Below are positions 28,543 through 39,473 of a stretch of 64,000 bases of DNA, piece by piece. The DNA lies in assembly GCA_028571685.1 (NCBI GenBank), contig CM053141.1, forward strand, positions 139,156,833-139,220,832, written 5' to 3'. This DNA is from Heterohyrax brucei. Lineage: Eukaryota; Chordata; Mammalia; Hyracoidea; Procaviidae. Each line of letters starts with the position of its first letter. The first letter of the stretch is position 1. The position numbers were made by a program, and so were the translations under genes. Below the pieces are notes generated by a model. It worked only from the letters and a program-made list of their open reading frames with translations, searched no databases and had not been told where the DNA came from.

Positions 28543-30711
28543 AGTTATATTTTCAGTTGATCAATGAGAAACCCTTCAGTATAACTGGGGTAGGAAAGAG
28601 GTGGGGAGACGTTGTTACCAAGTAACTCAAACAGATTTTACTGAAGGCATTCATTAGGGAGACCTTACAAGTGATTTCCAAAATGGGTGCAAATCAGTGG
28701 CCTAGAATCGAGGCAAACCAGAACGGGTGGTCATCCTGTGCCTCCTTACCATGCAGTATATACATTTCTCACTCCAGGTAGGGATCTCATGGGAATGCTG
28801 AGAAGCTGCAAGAAAGCCAATTTATTTTCCTGATCTGTCTGAGCAGACAGAGAGGTGGAAAGGCTGAATGAGGAAGCAACTTCACAAGAGAAAACATAGC
28901 TCTTCTATCTTTTTAAGGCATGAAACGCTTTACGACATTCTGTCTCAGTAAGTCAGTTAACCAGTGTGTGTTGCATACCTGTGTGCCAGTAGAGTACAGT
29001 TGCTGAGTTGGGATATCCAGTTATCTGGTGGCACACAGCAGCACCTGTGATGGCAGTTTGGTCAGGTGGATGGTAGAATAAACATACTTAGAACCCTTAC
29101 TCCTTCAGTGGCTATTTCTTTTAAGGAACTCCAGAGTTAATTCAAGGAAATTGACATTGCCTAGAACATAACTTAGAAACAGCTGATCTATTCCAGTAGT
29201 TAACTGCTTACTGTCCTTTGACCATAAGGGGTAAACATCTGTTGGAGACATTTGTGGCTCAGTAGCCACAAGGAATCATGTTTGGTAAGAAAAAAAGAAT
29301 TGCTTCTCTTTTAAGGGTCATCTTGTCAGAGCTCTATGATACGTTAAAGTTTTCCCACTACTCACAGAAGATAGTTTAAAAAACAAAGAAAAGTAAATTA
29401 AAAAATACCTGTTTCTTTTCTTATTCCACTAAAAAAAAAGGAATGTATCATGTACAAAGGCAACAGAAGCTTTAAGTCAAAAATCTGGGCAACAGATGTG
29501 GACCCTAGAGGGGCCCTCCATCCCTTACTGGGCTTTCTTTCTTTCTGACAAATAAATTGTTCATGTGAGCAGTTGTCCTGAGCAACATTTGTACCTAACG
29601 TGATTCTTACATATCAGGAGTCACTCAAGATTTTTTAAGTAACAGAAAACACCAAATAGCATCTTAGATATTGTAAAACTGCATGTTATACATGGCGATG
29701 ACTAGTTGAGAGGTAAATTTTTCTAGATGTTTTGATATAGATTTGAGTAAAGGAGAAACACTTTTGTTGGGATGAGAATAGAAGCCAGGCAAGTTTAGTA
29801 CCCCATTAGGGTATCACCTTTGGGTACTTTTCTAGATATACCAAATTTAATGATTGGGTAGGCCACTCTTCATGTATAGTGAATCTGATTCTCATGACTT
29901 TTGAATCCACATTAATTTGGGACACTAAAAATAATTGCTGACCTATATCCTGTAGAGGCTAAAGCAGCGAATGAGTTGGGAGTTATCTAGCAAAAGCCAC
30001 TCATATAGGAATGTCAGCCGAACTATTATTCTTTCCCTAGAGGTTGATGTAGAAGAACATTTATAAATTATACATACATATATGCACATACATATGTGTG
30101 TATGTATACATTAAGACTGGCCACATCAGAACTTGTGTGCTTGCTTTGAATAAAGTGAGTGTTTGTAGTTAATTATATGATGATAAGGAATATTTCATAA
30201 TTTTTTACAAAGCTCAACGTTAATTTCTCTTTCATGACATAGTAACGTTAACAGATGGTTTAATATGTTTAGCATCATCTATGGAAAAGTAGTTTCACTA
30301 ATCTTGGGAAAACCAATCATAGAATTTTATGATAGAACAATTATCATCTGTCCCAATTAGCAGAATGACTTTGTGTTGTTAGAAATGCAAACAACTTCAT
30401 GACAATGTGGTTACAATAGTAGTTATTAATTATGGGGGCTTTTAAACTATAGATAACTGCGAAAGTTTCACATGAGTATCATAGTACCATTTTAAAACGA
30501 TGTCAGTATTAGACTATTAAATGATAAGTTCACTTGCCACTTAAGATGGAATCGTACATAATTGAGTTTTAATGTTATATTTTTAAAATAATGACTTTTT
30601 AAATCCCTGAGTGACTTGTCTTTATTATTCAAACTAAATATTTAAGAGATAATTTGTTTTTCAACAGCACTTGGCTTGGCTTTTGTTTTTAAAGGCTTTA
30701 TGTCATGGAAG

Positions 30712-30719
30712 TGTAAATA
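30712..30719 (+). promoter_or_regulatory. Pumilio-type element (UGUAAAUA) in the 3' UTR
   Basis: An exact match to the UGUANAUA consensus near the distal end of the 3' UTR. A motif match only; chance is possible in AT-rich sequence. Confidence 0.3.
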
Positions 30720-31066
30720 AATATACAAGCATGAGTTACACGGTATGGAAGGGCATTTGTTTATTAACTAATGGTGTACAGCAAATTGCCTATTTAGGGC
30801 ACTGTTAATATAAGTTTCCTAACACTGAGTCTGCTTACTCTAGTTCAGTATTTAGCCTAGGCTGCATTTTGATATGACTGAATTGCAATATATATTTTTA
30901 AAGGGAAAAAATTCAAAATACATTAGGATGTTCTTGGTTCTAGCAAATGAATGAACAAAAAATGCTTTCATTGTTGAAATGTCTCTATTTTCCAAAGATG
31001 ATAAACTTTCATCACTCTTAGCCAACACTGTCATTTATTTCACCAAATGAACTTGTAGATTAATGC

Positions 31067-31072
31067 AATAAA
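31067..31072 (+). promoter_or_regulatory. Probable distal poly(A) signal of MEGF10
   Basis: AATAAA in gcaataaactttc, followed within 40 nt by a T/G-containing stretch (agtagtgtctatttctcc). It is the last hexamer before repeats resume, which is why it was chosen as the transcript end. Confidence 0.6.
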
Positions 31073-31189
31073 CTTTCTAATGAAAAACTCCTAAGTAGTG
31101 TCTATTTCTCCATATGATTCTATTGTTAATTAACAAAAACCTAGATCCTGCTGGAAAAGTTAACAGTTCCCTCATGTGTAGTCCCACAA

Positions 31190-31322
31190 AAATCAAACCT
31201 GTTGCTGTTAAGTTGATTTCAACTCACATGGACCCTACAGGGGACAGCAGAACTGCCTTAGAGTGTTTCCAAGGAGCAGCTGATGGATTTGAATTGCTGA
31301 CCTTTGGTTAGTAGGTGAGTTC
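31190..31322 (-). mobile_element. AfroSINE, antisense
   Basis: The reverse order is tgttgctgttaagttgattt, caactcacatggaccctaca, tttccaaggagcagctgatg, ctgacctttggttagtaggt. It is the first SINE beyond the MEGF10 3' UTR. Confidence 0.82.
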
Positions 31323-31554
31323 TTACGTTTTTAAAAACAGTTATATTTTATTAGTTTTGTATCTATTTTCCCTTCATGCTACTTGTTCTTCTAGGACCAA
31401 GACAACATGTCATTCATATTTGGATCCCAAGAACCCAGGGTAGGGGCTGAGCATCAGTCAGGTCCTCTGTAAACAGCTTTGGGTTATCTTATGTGGATTT
31501 CCTTTCTAAATCTCAGATACCCATTAATGGTTTCATTTAAAATGTTAGGCATAT
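31323..31554 (+). other. Intergenic, unclassified
   Basis: Short stretch between a SINE and an L1; nothing identified. Confidence 0.5.
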
Positions 31555-31844
31555 TTTTGTTGTGTTTTAGGTGAGGGTTTATCATTTCTCATTAGACAGT
31601 TAATACCCACACTGTTTTGAGACATTAGTTGCCACTCCAATCACATATAAATACTCTCCCCTTCTCTACTTTTGGTTCCTTCTACCAACTTTCCAGTCCC
31701 CTCCTGCCTTCTTGTCCTTGCCCCTGGGCTGGTGAATCCATTTCTTGTTTTCTCTTATAGGCCTGTCTAATCTTTGGCTGAATGGTCAACCTCAGGAATG
31801 GCTTCAGTTCTGAGTACAGTCCCTGTCAGACCAGTAAGTCTGTT

Positions 31845-31878
31845 GTTGTGTATGTGTTTGTGTGTGTGTGTGTGTGAG
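31845..31878. repeat. TG microsatellite
   Basis: Interrupted (tg)n run within the L1 3' UTR. Confidence 0.85.
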
Positions 31879-32372
31879 TTAGAATTTTGTTCTACATTTT
31901 TCTCCAGCTCTGTCTGGGACCCCCTATTATGATCACTGTCAGAGAACTTGGTAGTAGTGGCCAAGTACCATCTAGTTGTGCTGGACTCAAGACTGGTGGA
32001 GGCTGTGGTCCATGTGGTCCGTTTGTCATTTGGACTAATCTTTCCCTTGTGTCTTTGGTTTTCTTCATTTTCCCTTGCCTCAGAAAGGATGGAGTATCTT
32101 ACATGGCTGCTCACGAGCTTTTAAGAGCCCAGACACTACTCACCAAGAATGAGGTAGAACATTGTCTTTAAAAACTGTGTTATGACAATTGAGCTACATG
32201 TTTCCTGAGACCATGGCCCCCACAGCCCTCAGCCAGTAATTCAGTTTCTTGGGGACTTTGGAGGTATCTATGAAGTTTCCATGACCTTGCCTTGGTCAAG
32301 GTGTGCTGGCTTCCCCAGTATTGTGTACTGTCTTACCATTTACCATAGTTACCACGTACCTATTAGCTATCT

Positions 32373-32540
32373 GGAAACCCTGGTAGCACAGTGGTTAAGT
32401 GTTACATCTGCTAACCAAAAACGTTGACACTTCAAATCAACTAGGCAGTCCTGGGAAACTCTATGGAGCAGTTTCACTCTGCCCTATAGGATCCCTGTAA
32501 GTCAGGAGTGACACAACAGACACTAGATTCATTGGTTTTT
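32373..32540 (+). mobile_element. AfroSINE, sense, inside the L1
   Basis: The order is ggaaaccctggtagcacagt, ctgctaaccaaaaacgttga, aaactctatggagcagtttc, ccctataggatccctgtaag. Confidence 0.88.
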
Positions 32541-32875
32541 TAATTATCTACTTAGTGTTTTTCTCTTCCTATCTCTCTCCTTCTTTACAGCTATTGAACA
32601 TTGTTTCTTTTTGTGCACAAACTTTTTCATGACTTTTTATAATAGTTTTGTGCAATATCTGCCCTTTCCTGATAGACTTATTTCGCTCAGTGTGATGCCT
32701 TCCAGATTCATCCATGTGGTGAGGTGTTGCACAAATTCCTCATTATTGTCTATCATTTCATACTATTCTATTGTGTATATGTACCATAGTTTGTTTATCC
32801 ACTCATCTATTGATGGGCACTTGGGTTGTTTCCACCTTTTTGCTGTTGTGAACAGTGCTGCAACAAACATGAATG

Positions 32876-33359
32876 CTACGTACCTGATGCTGAATATCAC
32901 TTCCTCTTGGGAAGCTATGCACTGACGCCTTCAAAGCAATTTTGGAACTCTTTCTGGAATGGCCATTGTGCACTGTGGCAAGGTAGCAAGTTTGCAGACT
33001 TAACTGGATAGTTGTCTGTGGGGGCGTTTTTAGCCAGTAAACAAATAACTATTAGAACACTCACCCTACTCACCTGATCTGGCCCCCAATGACCTTTTTC
33101 TTTACCCAAAGATAAAGGAAATACTGAAAGGAAGACATTTCAGTGACATTCAGGACATGAAAGGGTAACATGACCACAGCTCTGATGGCCATTCCAGAAA
33201 AGGAGTTCCAAAATTGCTTCGAAGGGTGGGGCTAGGTTCTGGCATCAGTGCATAGCTTCCCAAGAAGAGTGCTTCGAAGGTGACCATAGTGATAGTCAGC
33301 AGTGAGGTGTGTAGCACTTTTTCTTAGTGTGGGTTCACGAACTTAGTTGTCAGAACTTA
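32876..33359. mobile_element. Mariner-like palindromic element, copy 3, inside the L1
   Basis: The + frame from 33061 gives SPYSPDLAPNDLFLYPKIKE and on to GRHFSDIQDMKG, the mariner catalytic-region signature. It is followed by AIPEKEFQNCFEGW. The left side repeats the C-terminal part in inverted orientation (cttgggaagctatgcactga). The right end is cgaacttagttgtcagaact followed by TA, after which L1 resumes (tatgtctattcatgtcacag). It lies in the opposite orientation to copies 1 and 2. The left terminal repeat is lost. Confidence 0.82.
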
Positions 33360-34026
33360 TATGTCTATTCATGTCACAGCTCTTAGTTCTGTAACATATA
33401 ATCCTAAGAGTGGGTTAGCGGGCTCATATGATATTTCTGTTTCTAGCTTTTAAAGGAAACACAGCCTCTCCAACATTTGTCATTTTCTGTTTTCTTGATT
33501 CTGCCAGTAATTGTCAGGGTGAGATGGTATCTCATTGTGGTTTTGATTTGCGTTTCTCCAACAGCTAGTGATTTTGAAGATTTCCTCATGTGTGTGTTAG
33601 CTACCAAAATATCATTTGGTGAAGTAGCTGCTCACAGCCTTTGCCTATTTATTAACTGGATTATTTTGTCTTTCTATTGTAGCCGTGCTGAATTTTTGTG
33701 TAGATATTAGAGATTAGGCTTTTGTCAGATTTATCAAGACAATTTTTTTTTTTTCTCAGTCTTCAAGTTTTCACTCTTTTGGTGAAAACTTTTGAATAGC
33801 TTAAATGTTTAATTTTTAGAAGATCTCAGTTATCTAGCTTATGTTCTGGTGTTTAGGTATTGTTAGTTATGGTTTGTATCTTATGTGTAAATGTTCTTTA
33901 TAATTTGAATTGCCCTTTTATATCTGTTTAGTGAAAGATTTTATGAAGAATGGATGTTGGACTTTGTTAAATGTTTTTTCTGCAAAAATTGAGTTAATCA
34001 TGTGATTCTTTTATTTATGTGGTGTA

Positions 34027-34356
34027 TTATGTTGATGGATTTTCTAGTGTTGAAGTATCCTTGCATCTTGTTACAAATCCTACATGGTGGTGGGATATTG
34101 TGTTTTTGATATTATGCTGAATCCTATTATTAGCTAGAATTTTGTTGAGAATTTTTGTGTTTATATTCATGAGAGATACTGACCTATGATTTTCTTCTTT
34201 TGAGGTATCTGTGTCTAGTTTGGGTATCAGGGTTATGGCAGCTTCACAGAATGAATTTGGAAATATCACTTTCTTTTCTGTATTCTGAAATAGTTTGAGG
34301 GCTAGAACCAAGATAACAGAGTAGTCAGATGCTTCCTGTGATCCGTCTAACAGCAA
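34027..34356 (-). pseudogene. L1 ORF2 reverse-transcriptase fragment
   Basis: The minus-strand frame contains [20 protein letters not shown] and [20 protein letters not shown], the N-terminal part of the L1 RT domain. Upstream of 34300 (coding sense) the frame reads into the inserted L1, so only the part below 34300 is native. It is non-functional. Confidence 0.85.
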
Positions 34357-35123
34357 AGACCCAAAAGAACAAATGAATTGATTATATATGACATTCTAAA
34401 AGCCCTGAACATCAAAGGGAAAGTTGAGAAATTGAAATGAACAATAAGAAAGGGAGAGGAGGTCCAGAAGTACCTAGATCTAGCCAGACCTCACCTGCTG
34501 GCTGCAGCCAGTTTGGTAAATAGAGCAGTGGCATTTGTAGAATGTTCTCAGTCAGAGAGACAGAGTGGTGTAGAGTCTACTCAAACCTCTAGAACCAGTG
34601 AAAAATGGTACTTGATTGTCAAAAGCTAAGTGGCTTGTGTCTATCTGCCACACGTGGATCAAAAATTTTCCTTTGGGATAAACCCCTTTCCCTTTCCCCA
34701 GCTTCCCCCTCCTTTCTCTGCATGGCACCTGGCTCTGGTGTCTGACAATGTAGCTGGAGCCAAAAGTAGAACTCCTAACATGTGCCCTGAACCATTCTCC
34801 TATATTTAGAGAGGGAACAATTTAACAAACAATGGGAAGGGAAACAAAAAGATCTGCTGACTCCCCTGAGCCATAAATTCAAGCAGAAACAGTTCCTTTG
34901 CCTAGGATCAGACATAAGGTACATGCCTTCCTCACAGACAGGCAGGAGTGGCTATCAGCCCCCTGCCTTTCTCAGTATGTGCATTCAGATACCTGTGCCT
35001 ACACCAATCATCCCTGCCCATCTTAGACTGTAAGGGAGATGCTGCATCACATGTATCATGACCCAGCCACCTGAGCTGAACCCATATAAAAAAGTAAATA
35101 GATTTGCTGACTCCTATGCCTAT

Positions 35124-35613
35124 TGTCATGGATTGAATTGTGTCCTCTGAAATATGTGTACAGCCATTTGGCTAAACCATGATTTGTGGTACTGTGTGAT
35201 GTTCCTATATGTTGTAAACTCTGCCTCTAAGAAGTTAATGAGGGAGGATGGGTGGTGTTTGTGTTAGTGAGGAAAGAAAGTGTAAGATTGCACTGTGCCT
35301 TGAGGCAGTCTCTTAGAATATAAAAGAACGGGAAGCAAGCTGAGAGTTGGGGACCTCACACCACCGAGAAACAGTGCCTACAACAGAGCATGTGCTTTGT
35401 AAAGGACCTGGGTCCCTGTGCCTCAAAAGCTGCCACTCCAGGGAAAGTGTGGAAAAAAGCACTTTCCTACAGAGCCAACACAGAAAGACTTTGCCTGGAG
35501 CTGATGCTCTGAATTTAGGCTTTTAGCCTACTGGATTGTGACAGAATAAGATTCTCTTTTTAAAGCCAGCCCGTTGTGGTGTACTGTTAGATCAGTACCA
35601 GATGACTAAGGTA
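35124..35613 (+). mobile_element. Solo LTR, ERVL/MaLR-like, sense, inside the inserted L1
   Basis: It begins tgtcatggattgaattgtgt and ends accagatgactaaggta. The flanks are cctat (35119-35123) and cctag (35614-35618). It is collinear with the LTR at 20466-20944. Confidence 0.82.
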
Positions 35614-35813
35614 CCTAGTAGTAGTTCTAACCAACCGGTGACATAATGTTGGAGTTTCAGAGATGCCAATAACCAAACTAGCACACATGATCAACCTATT
35701 TGGACATTTCAAAACAAAGTAAGAGGCTAGAACACAGTAAGTAAACATAAATAAACAACTTGCTGAGGGCTCAGAGACAACAGTCAATATCAAATTACTA
35801 AAGGAGGCACTTC

Positions 35814-36002
35814 ATGACAGCTTCAGAAAACTCCAAAAACAAAAAATCAAGAAATTATCAAGATGAAGAGAACTTCCTTGAATTATTAGAGGTAGAATGC
35901 AAAAGATTAATATGTAAAGCTTTTCAAGAGACCAGGAAGGCGATAGAGCAAAATGCAGCAGAACAGCATGACAAATTGAACAGGCTGCAAGAAAGCATGT
36001 AG
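35814..36002 (+). pseudogene. L1 ORF1 N-terminal fragment
   Basis: The frame MTASENSKNKKSRNYQDEEN is followed by a heptad-like stretch (ELLEVECKRLICKAFQETRK, AIEQNAAEQHDKL), as in the coiled-coil region of ORF1p. A stop after ESM and later stops break it. The 5'-terminal half only. Confidence 0.65.
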
Positions 36003-36995
36003 ATAGGAAGTAGAAATTCAGAAGACAAGCAATTACAGAATTAGACAATTCAGTAGAAAGTCAAAGGAGCAGAACTGAGGCAATGAAAGGCCAAATTAGT
36101 GAGATTGAAGATAAAATACGTGACACCAAAATATTTGAGAAAAAAAAAAAAAAAACAGATGAAATAGTTTGAGTAGTACTGGTATAAGTTCTCTCAATGC
36201 TTGGTAGAATTTTCGGGTGAAACCATCTGTGCCAGAGCTTTTTTTCATCGGAGTTTTTAAAATTATGTTTTCAGTCTCTGCTCTTGTTACAGGTCTGTCT
36301 AATTTTCAGCTTCATTTTGTGTTAGTTTGGGTAGATAGTGCTAGAAATTTGTCCATTTTCTGTAGGTTTTCATAATTTGTTAATAGCCTTTCATCCTACT
36401 CTATGATTCTTTGTATTTCAGTTCTGTCTATTGTAATGTGCCCCATTTCATTTCTTATTTGGTTTATTTGCATCCTCTTCTGTTTTTCTGTTGTTAATTT
36501 TGGCTGAAAGTTTGCTGATTTTGTTGGTCCTTTTAAAGAACCAGCTTTGGGGTTTGTTGGTTTTTTTTCTGTTGTTTTTCTATTCTATATTTTATAAATT
36601 TCTTTTCTGATCTTTATTATTTCCTTTCTTTTGATGGCTATGGGTTTCTTTTGCTGTTGTCTGTTTACTCAAGTTGTGTAGCTAATATTTTGATTTTGTC
36701 ACTTTTCTTCCTTTTTTGAAGTATCACTGTAAATTGATCTCTGACCACTACTTTTACTATATCCAAAAAGTTTTGGTACAATGTGTTTTCATCCTCATTT
36801 GATTCTAGGAATTTTTTTTTCTGTCTTTGATTTCTTCTATTACCCAGTGTTTTTGAAACAGAGTGTTACTCAGTTCCACTTATTTGATTTTCACTGCTTT
36901 TCTTGTTGCTAATTTCTAATTTGCTGATGTAGTTAGAGAGGATACTTTATATTATCTCAATGTTTGGGATTTTGTTTTGAGGGTTGCTTTGTGGC

Positions 36996-37346
36996 CTAGG
37001 ATTCATCTATCCTGGAGAATGTTTCATTTGCATTGGAAAAGAATGTATACTTTGCAGTTGTTGGGTGGAATGTTCTATATATGTCTGTGAGGTTAAGATG
37101 GTTGATTGTGGCGTTTAGATCTTTTGTTTCTTTGTTGAGTTTCTTTCTAGATGTTTTGTCGTTTACCAGAAATGGTATGTTGAAGTCTCCTGCTGTTATT
37201 GTGGAACTGTCCGTTTCTCTTTTCGTATAGTTAGTTTGTGTTGTGTGTTTTGGAGCCCTGTCATGGAGTGCATGGATATTTATTATGGTTATGTCTTCAT
37301 GATGGATTATCCTTTTTGTTATATAGTGTTCCTCTTTGTCTTTCAT
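36996..37346 (-). pseudogene. L1 ORF2 endonuclease fragment
   Basis: The minus-strand frame contains IINIHALHDRAPKHTTQTNY and ITAGDFNIPFLVNDKTSRKK, followed by LNLTDIYRTFHPTTAKYTFF. The GDFN block is the APE-type endonuclease signature. The frame is broken on both sides. Confidence 0.88.
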
Positions 37347-37837
37347 GGTGTTTTTTTCTTTTAAAATCTATTTTATCTGAGATTAGAATTGCTACTCCTG
37401 CTGTTTTTTGGTAGCTATTTGCTTGATTTTTTTCCCAACTTTTGACCTTTAAGCACGTCCTTGTTTCTAAGGTACGTTTCTTACAAGCAATATATTAGTG
37501 GGTCCTGTTTTTTTAAAAATCCATTCTATCACTCTCTGTCTCTTTATGGGTGCATTAGGCCATTTACATTCAGCATGATTACTGATATGCATGAGTTTAT
37601 TACTGTCATTTTATAATGCTTTTTGTTGTTGTTGTTGTGCTGATGTTGTCTTTGTTCTTCTTACTGTCCTGTGCTGACTTTTTTTTTATGTGTGAAGTTT
37701 TGATCATTTGTTTTTGTAGATTTTGTGATTGCTGGGACTTTATATTTTCCTTCATTATTTTGATGAGTAGGCTTATTAACTTTATTTGTGGTTACCTTGA
37801 AGTTTACCCTTATCTTCCTAGGCTTGGACCAGTCTCT

Positions 37838-37957
37838 TTTTGTTACTGTTGTTGTTATTGTTGTTGTTGTTAGGTGCTGTTGAGTCAGTTCCAACTTGTC
37901 ACAATCATAAGCTCACTAGAATGAAACCCTGCCTAGTCTTGTTCCATGTCTCCAATC
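37838..37957 (-). mobile_element. RTE LINE 3'-end scrap, antisense, inside the L1
   Basis: After a (TTG)n run (37842-37873) comes gtgctgttgagtcagttcca, then gaatgaaaccctgcctagtc. It is the start of the antisense RTE 3' end seen at 60650 and 62606. The TTG run corresponds to the RTE's 3' tail. Confidence 0.7.
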
Positions 37958-38018
37958 TTTTATTACTTGGTATTGCCTTGACTTGCCTCCGTTTGAAAGT
38001 TTTAAACCGATATAGCAC

Positions 38019-38306
38019 TTATTCTTTCTTGTATTTGTCTGACATTGTTTTTTTGTTGTCTAACCAAGGGATTCTCTTTAGTAATTCATGTAAGCTTGCG
38101 TTGGTCTTTACATACTCCCTTAATTTCTGTTTATCTGGAAATGCCCTAATTTTGCCATCATATTTGGGTAAGAGTTTTACAGGATATATTATTCTTTGTT
38201 GGCAATGTTTTTCCTTCCAAGATTTTATATATGTCATTCCATTGCCTTCTTGTCTCTTGTTTTCTGCTGAGTAATCAAAGCTGTGTCTCTGTCTATGATG
38301 TTTCAA
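38019..38306 (-). pseudogene. L1 ORF1 C-terminal fragment
   Basis: The frame contains KHCQQRIIYPVKLLPKYDGK then IRAFPDKQKLREYVKTNASL, the conserved C-terminal domain of ORF1p. Interrupted upstream. Confidence 0.78.
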
Positions 38307-38764
38307 TACTTTTTTTTGTCTCTGGTTTTATTAAGTATGATTATGATATGTCTTGGTGTTTTTCTTTTGGAGTCTATTCTATATGAGGTTGCTGAGTTTC
38401 TTGGATGGTTAGCTTTTCATCTTTCATGACATTAGGGAATTTTCTGTCAGTAAATCTTCAATGATCAGCTCTGTGTTTTTCATTCTCTCCCTCTGTTCTA
38501 GAACTCTGATCACACACAGTTTTTTATTTGATTATATATCATGGTATTATCAGGATTTCTTCATTTTTCTTTGTTAGTTTCTCTCATTTTTTTCTCAAAG
38601 TAGAATGCAAGTATTTGTCTCCAGTTTCACTGATCCTGTCTTCCATTGTCTCAGATTTGATCCTAAAGCTTTCTATTGCATACTCCATTTCTGAAACCTT
38701 ATTTATCTTTTGGATTTCTAATTGCTATTTTTTGTGATTTCTACTTGTTTATTTTGACATATTG

Positions 38765-38995
38765 TTACTGTACTGTTTTCTTGAATTGTTTCATTGTTTT
38801 GTCTATCTTTTCTATGATTTTGTCTGTCCTTTCCATGATACATTCTATTTTTTCCTTATTTTTATTTGTGGTTTCCTTCACCTCTTGAATGTTCCTGAAT
38901 ATTAGAGTTTTGAATTTCCTATCAGGTAGTTCTGGCAACTTTTCTTCTATTAGAAGGTAATCTGGTGCTTTCTTTTGGAAGCTTTCTGGAGCCAT
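38765..38995 (-). pseudogene. L1 ORF1 middle fragment
   Basis: The frame ends with IQEVKETTNKNKEKIECIME and KIDKTMKQFKKTVQ, a lysine/glutamate-rich coiled-coil-like stretch. Part of ORF1 of the antisense L1. Confidence 0.68.
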
Positions 38996-39473
38996 CCTGT
39001 CCTTTTTAAAAAATATGTTTTGATATTGTCTGCTGTCCTTAGAACATTCTGGAATGATTTTATTACTTTATTGATTATAGATTTGTTTGTTTCATCCTGA
39101 TTTTTTGTTCTATATAGTTTTATCTGGACAGGTGAGTTAGGCCTTCTTTATTATTTGCTTGTCTGTGAACATAATGCCTGCCTTTCATTACATAGTCTAG
39201 GTACACAGGATGGGTTGCTCAGCATTTTTGCAGGAAGGCAGGCCCAGTGGGGGGGTGAAGGACAGGGGTGGGCCATTAGTGGTATACAGTGGGGACAACA
39301 GTGTGGGGCAGAGGGGCAGGGCAGGGTCCAGTGGTTCACACTTGTGCTGCTCCAGAGTACAGTGCTCAGTGCCCAGTGCAGTTAGGCAGGAGGGAAGGGG
39401 GAGGATGTAATGTGCGAAACTAAGTTATTGTGGAATCGAAGAAAGAGAGAGAGCAGAAACAACAAACAAGCAA

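Larger units (their letters stand above)
26995..31090 (+). other. MEGF10: MEGF10 3' UTR (about 4 kb)
   Basis: The 4.1 kb after the stop contains none of the SINE, LINE or LTR insertions that fill the rest of the window. The first AfroSINE appears only at 31190. It is AT-rich, with two poly-T tracts (27607-27619, 28219-28233) and several AATAAA hexamers. The length agrees with the roughly 4-kb 3' UTR I recall for human MEGF10. The exact end is inferred from the last AATAAA at 31067. Confidence 0.75.
34300..36159 (+). mobile_element. L1 insertion holding only 5' UTR and the start of ORF1, with its own poly(A)
   Basis: The sense sequence starts at the L1 5' end (gctagaaccaagataacaga gtagtcag). 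It continues through the 5' UTR and into ORF1 (frame 35814-36002). It then ends in 16 A's at 36140-36155. It is flanked by perfect 14-bp copies of tgaaatagtttgag (34286-34299 and 36160-36173), after which the host L1 continues in register. ORF1's 3' half, all of ORF2 and the 3' UTR are missing, yet tail and duplication are present. An LTR later inserted at 35124-35613. Confidence 0.88.

Noticed and set aside
36140..36155. A16 run as a simple microsatellite
   Set aside because: It directly precedes a perfect 14-bp repeat of the sequence found at the other end of the inserted L1, so it is better explained as a retrotransposition tail.
37842..37873. TTG tandem run as a possible disease-type microsatellite
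   Set aside because: It is the tail of an RTE fragment inserted in an L1 and is not in a gene.
37616..38274. Leu/Val-rich + frames (85 and 144 codons) resembling membrane proteins
   Set aside because: Antisense shadow of L1 ORF1 plus a TTG run. The coding strand of the element is minus.
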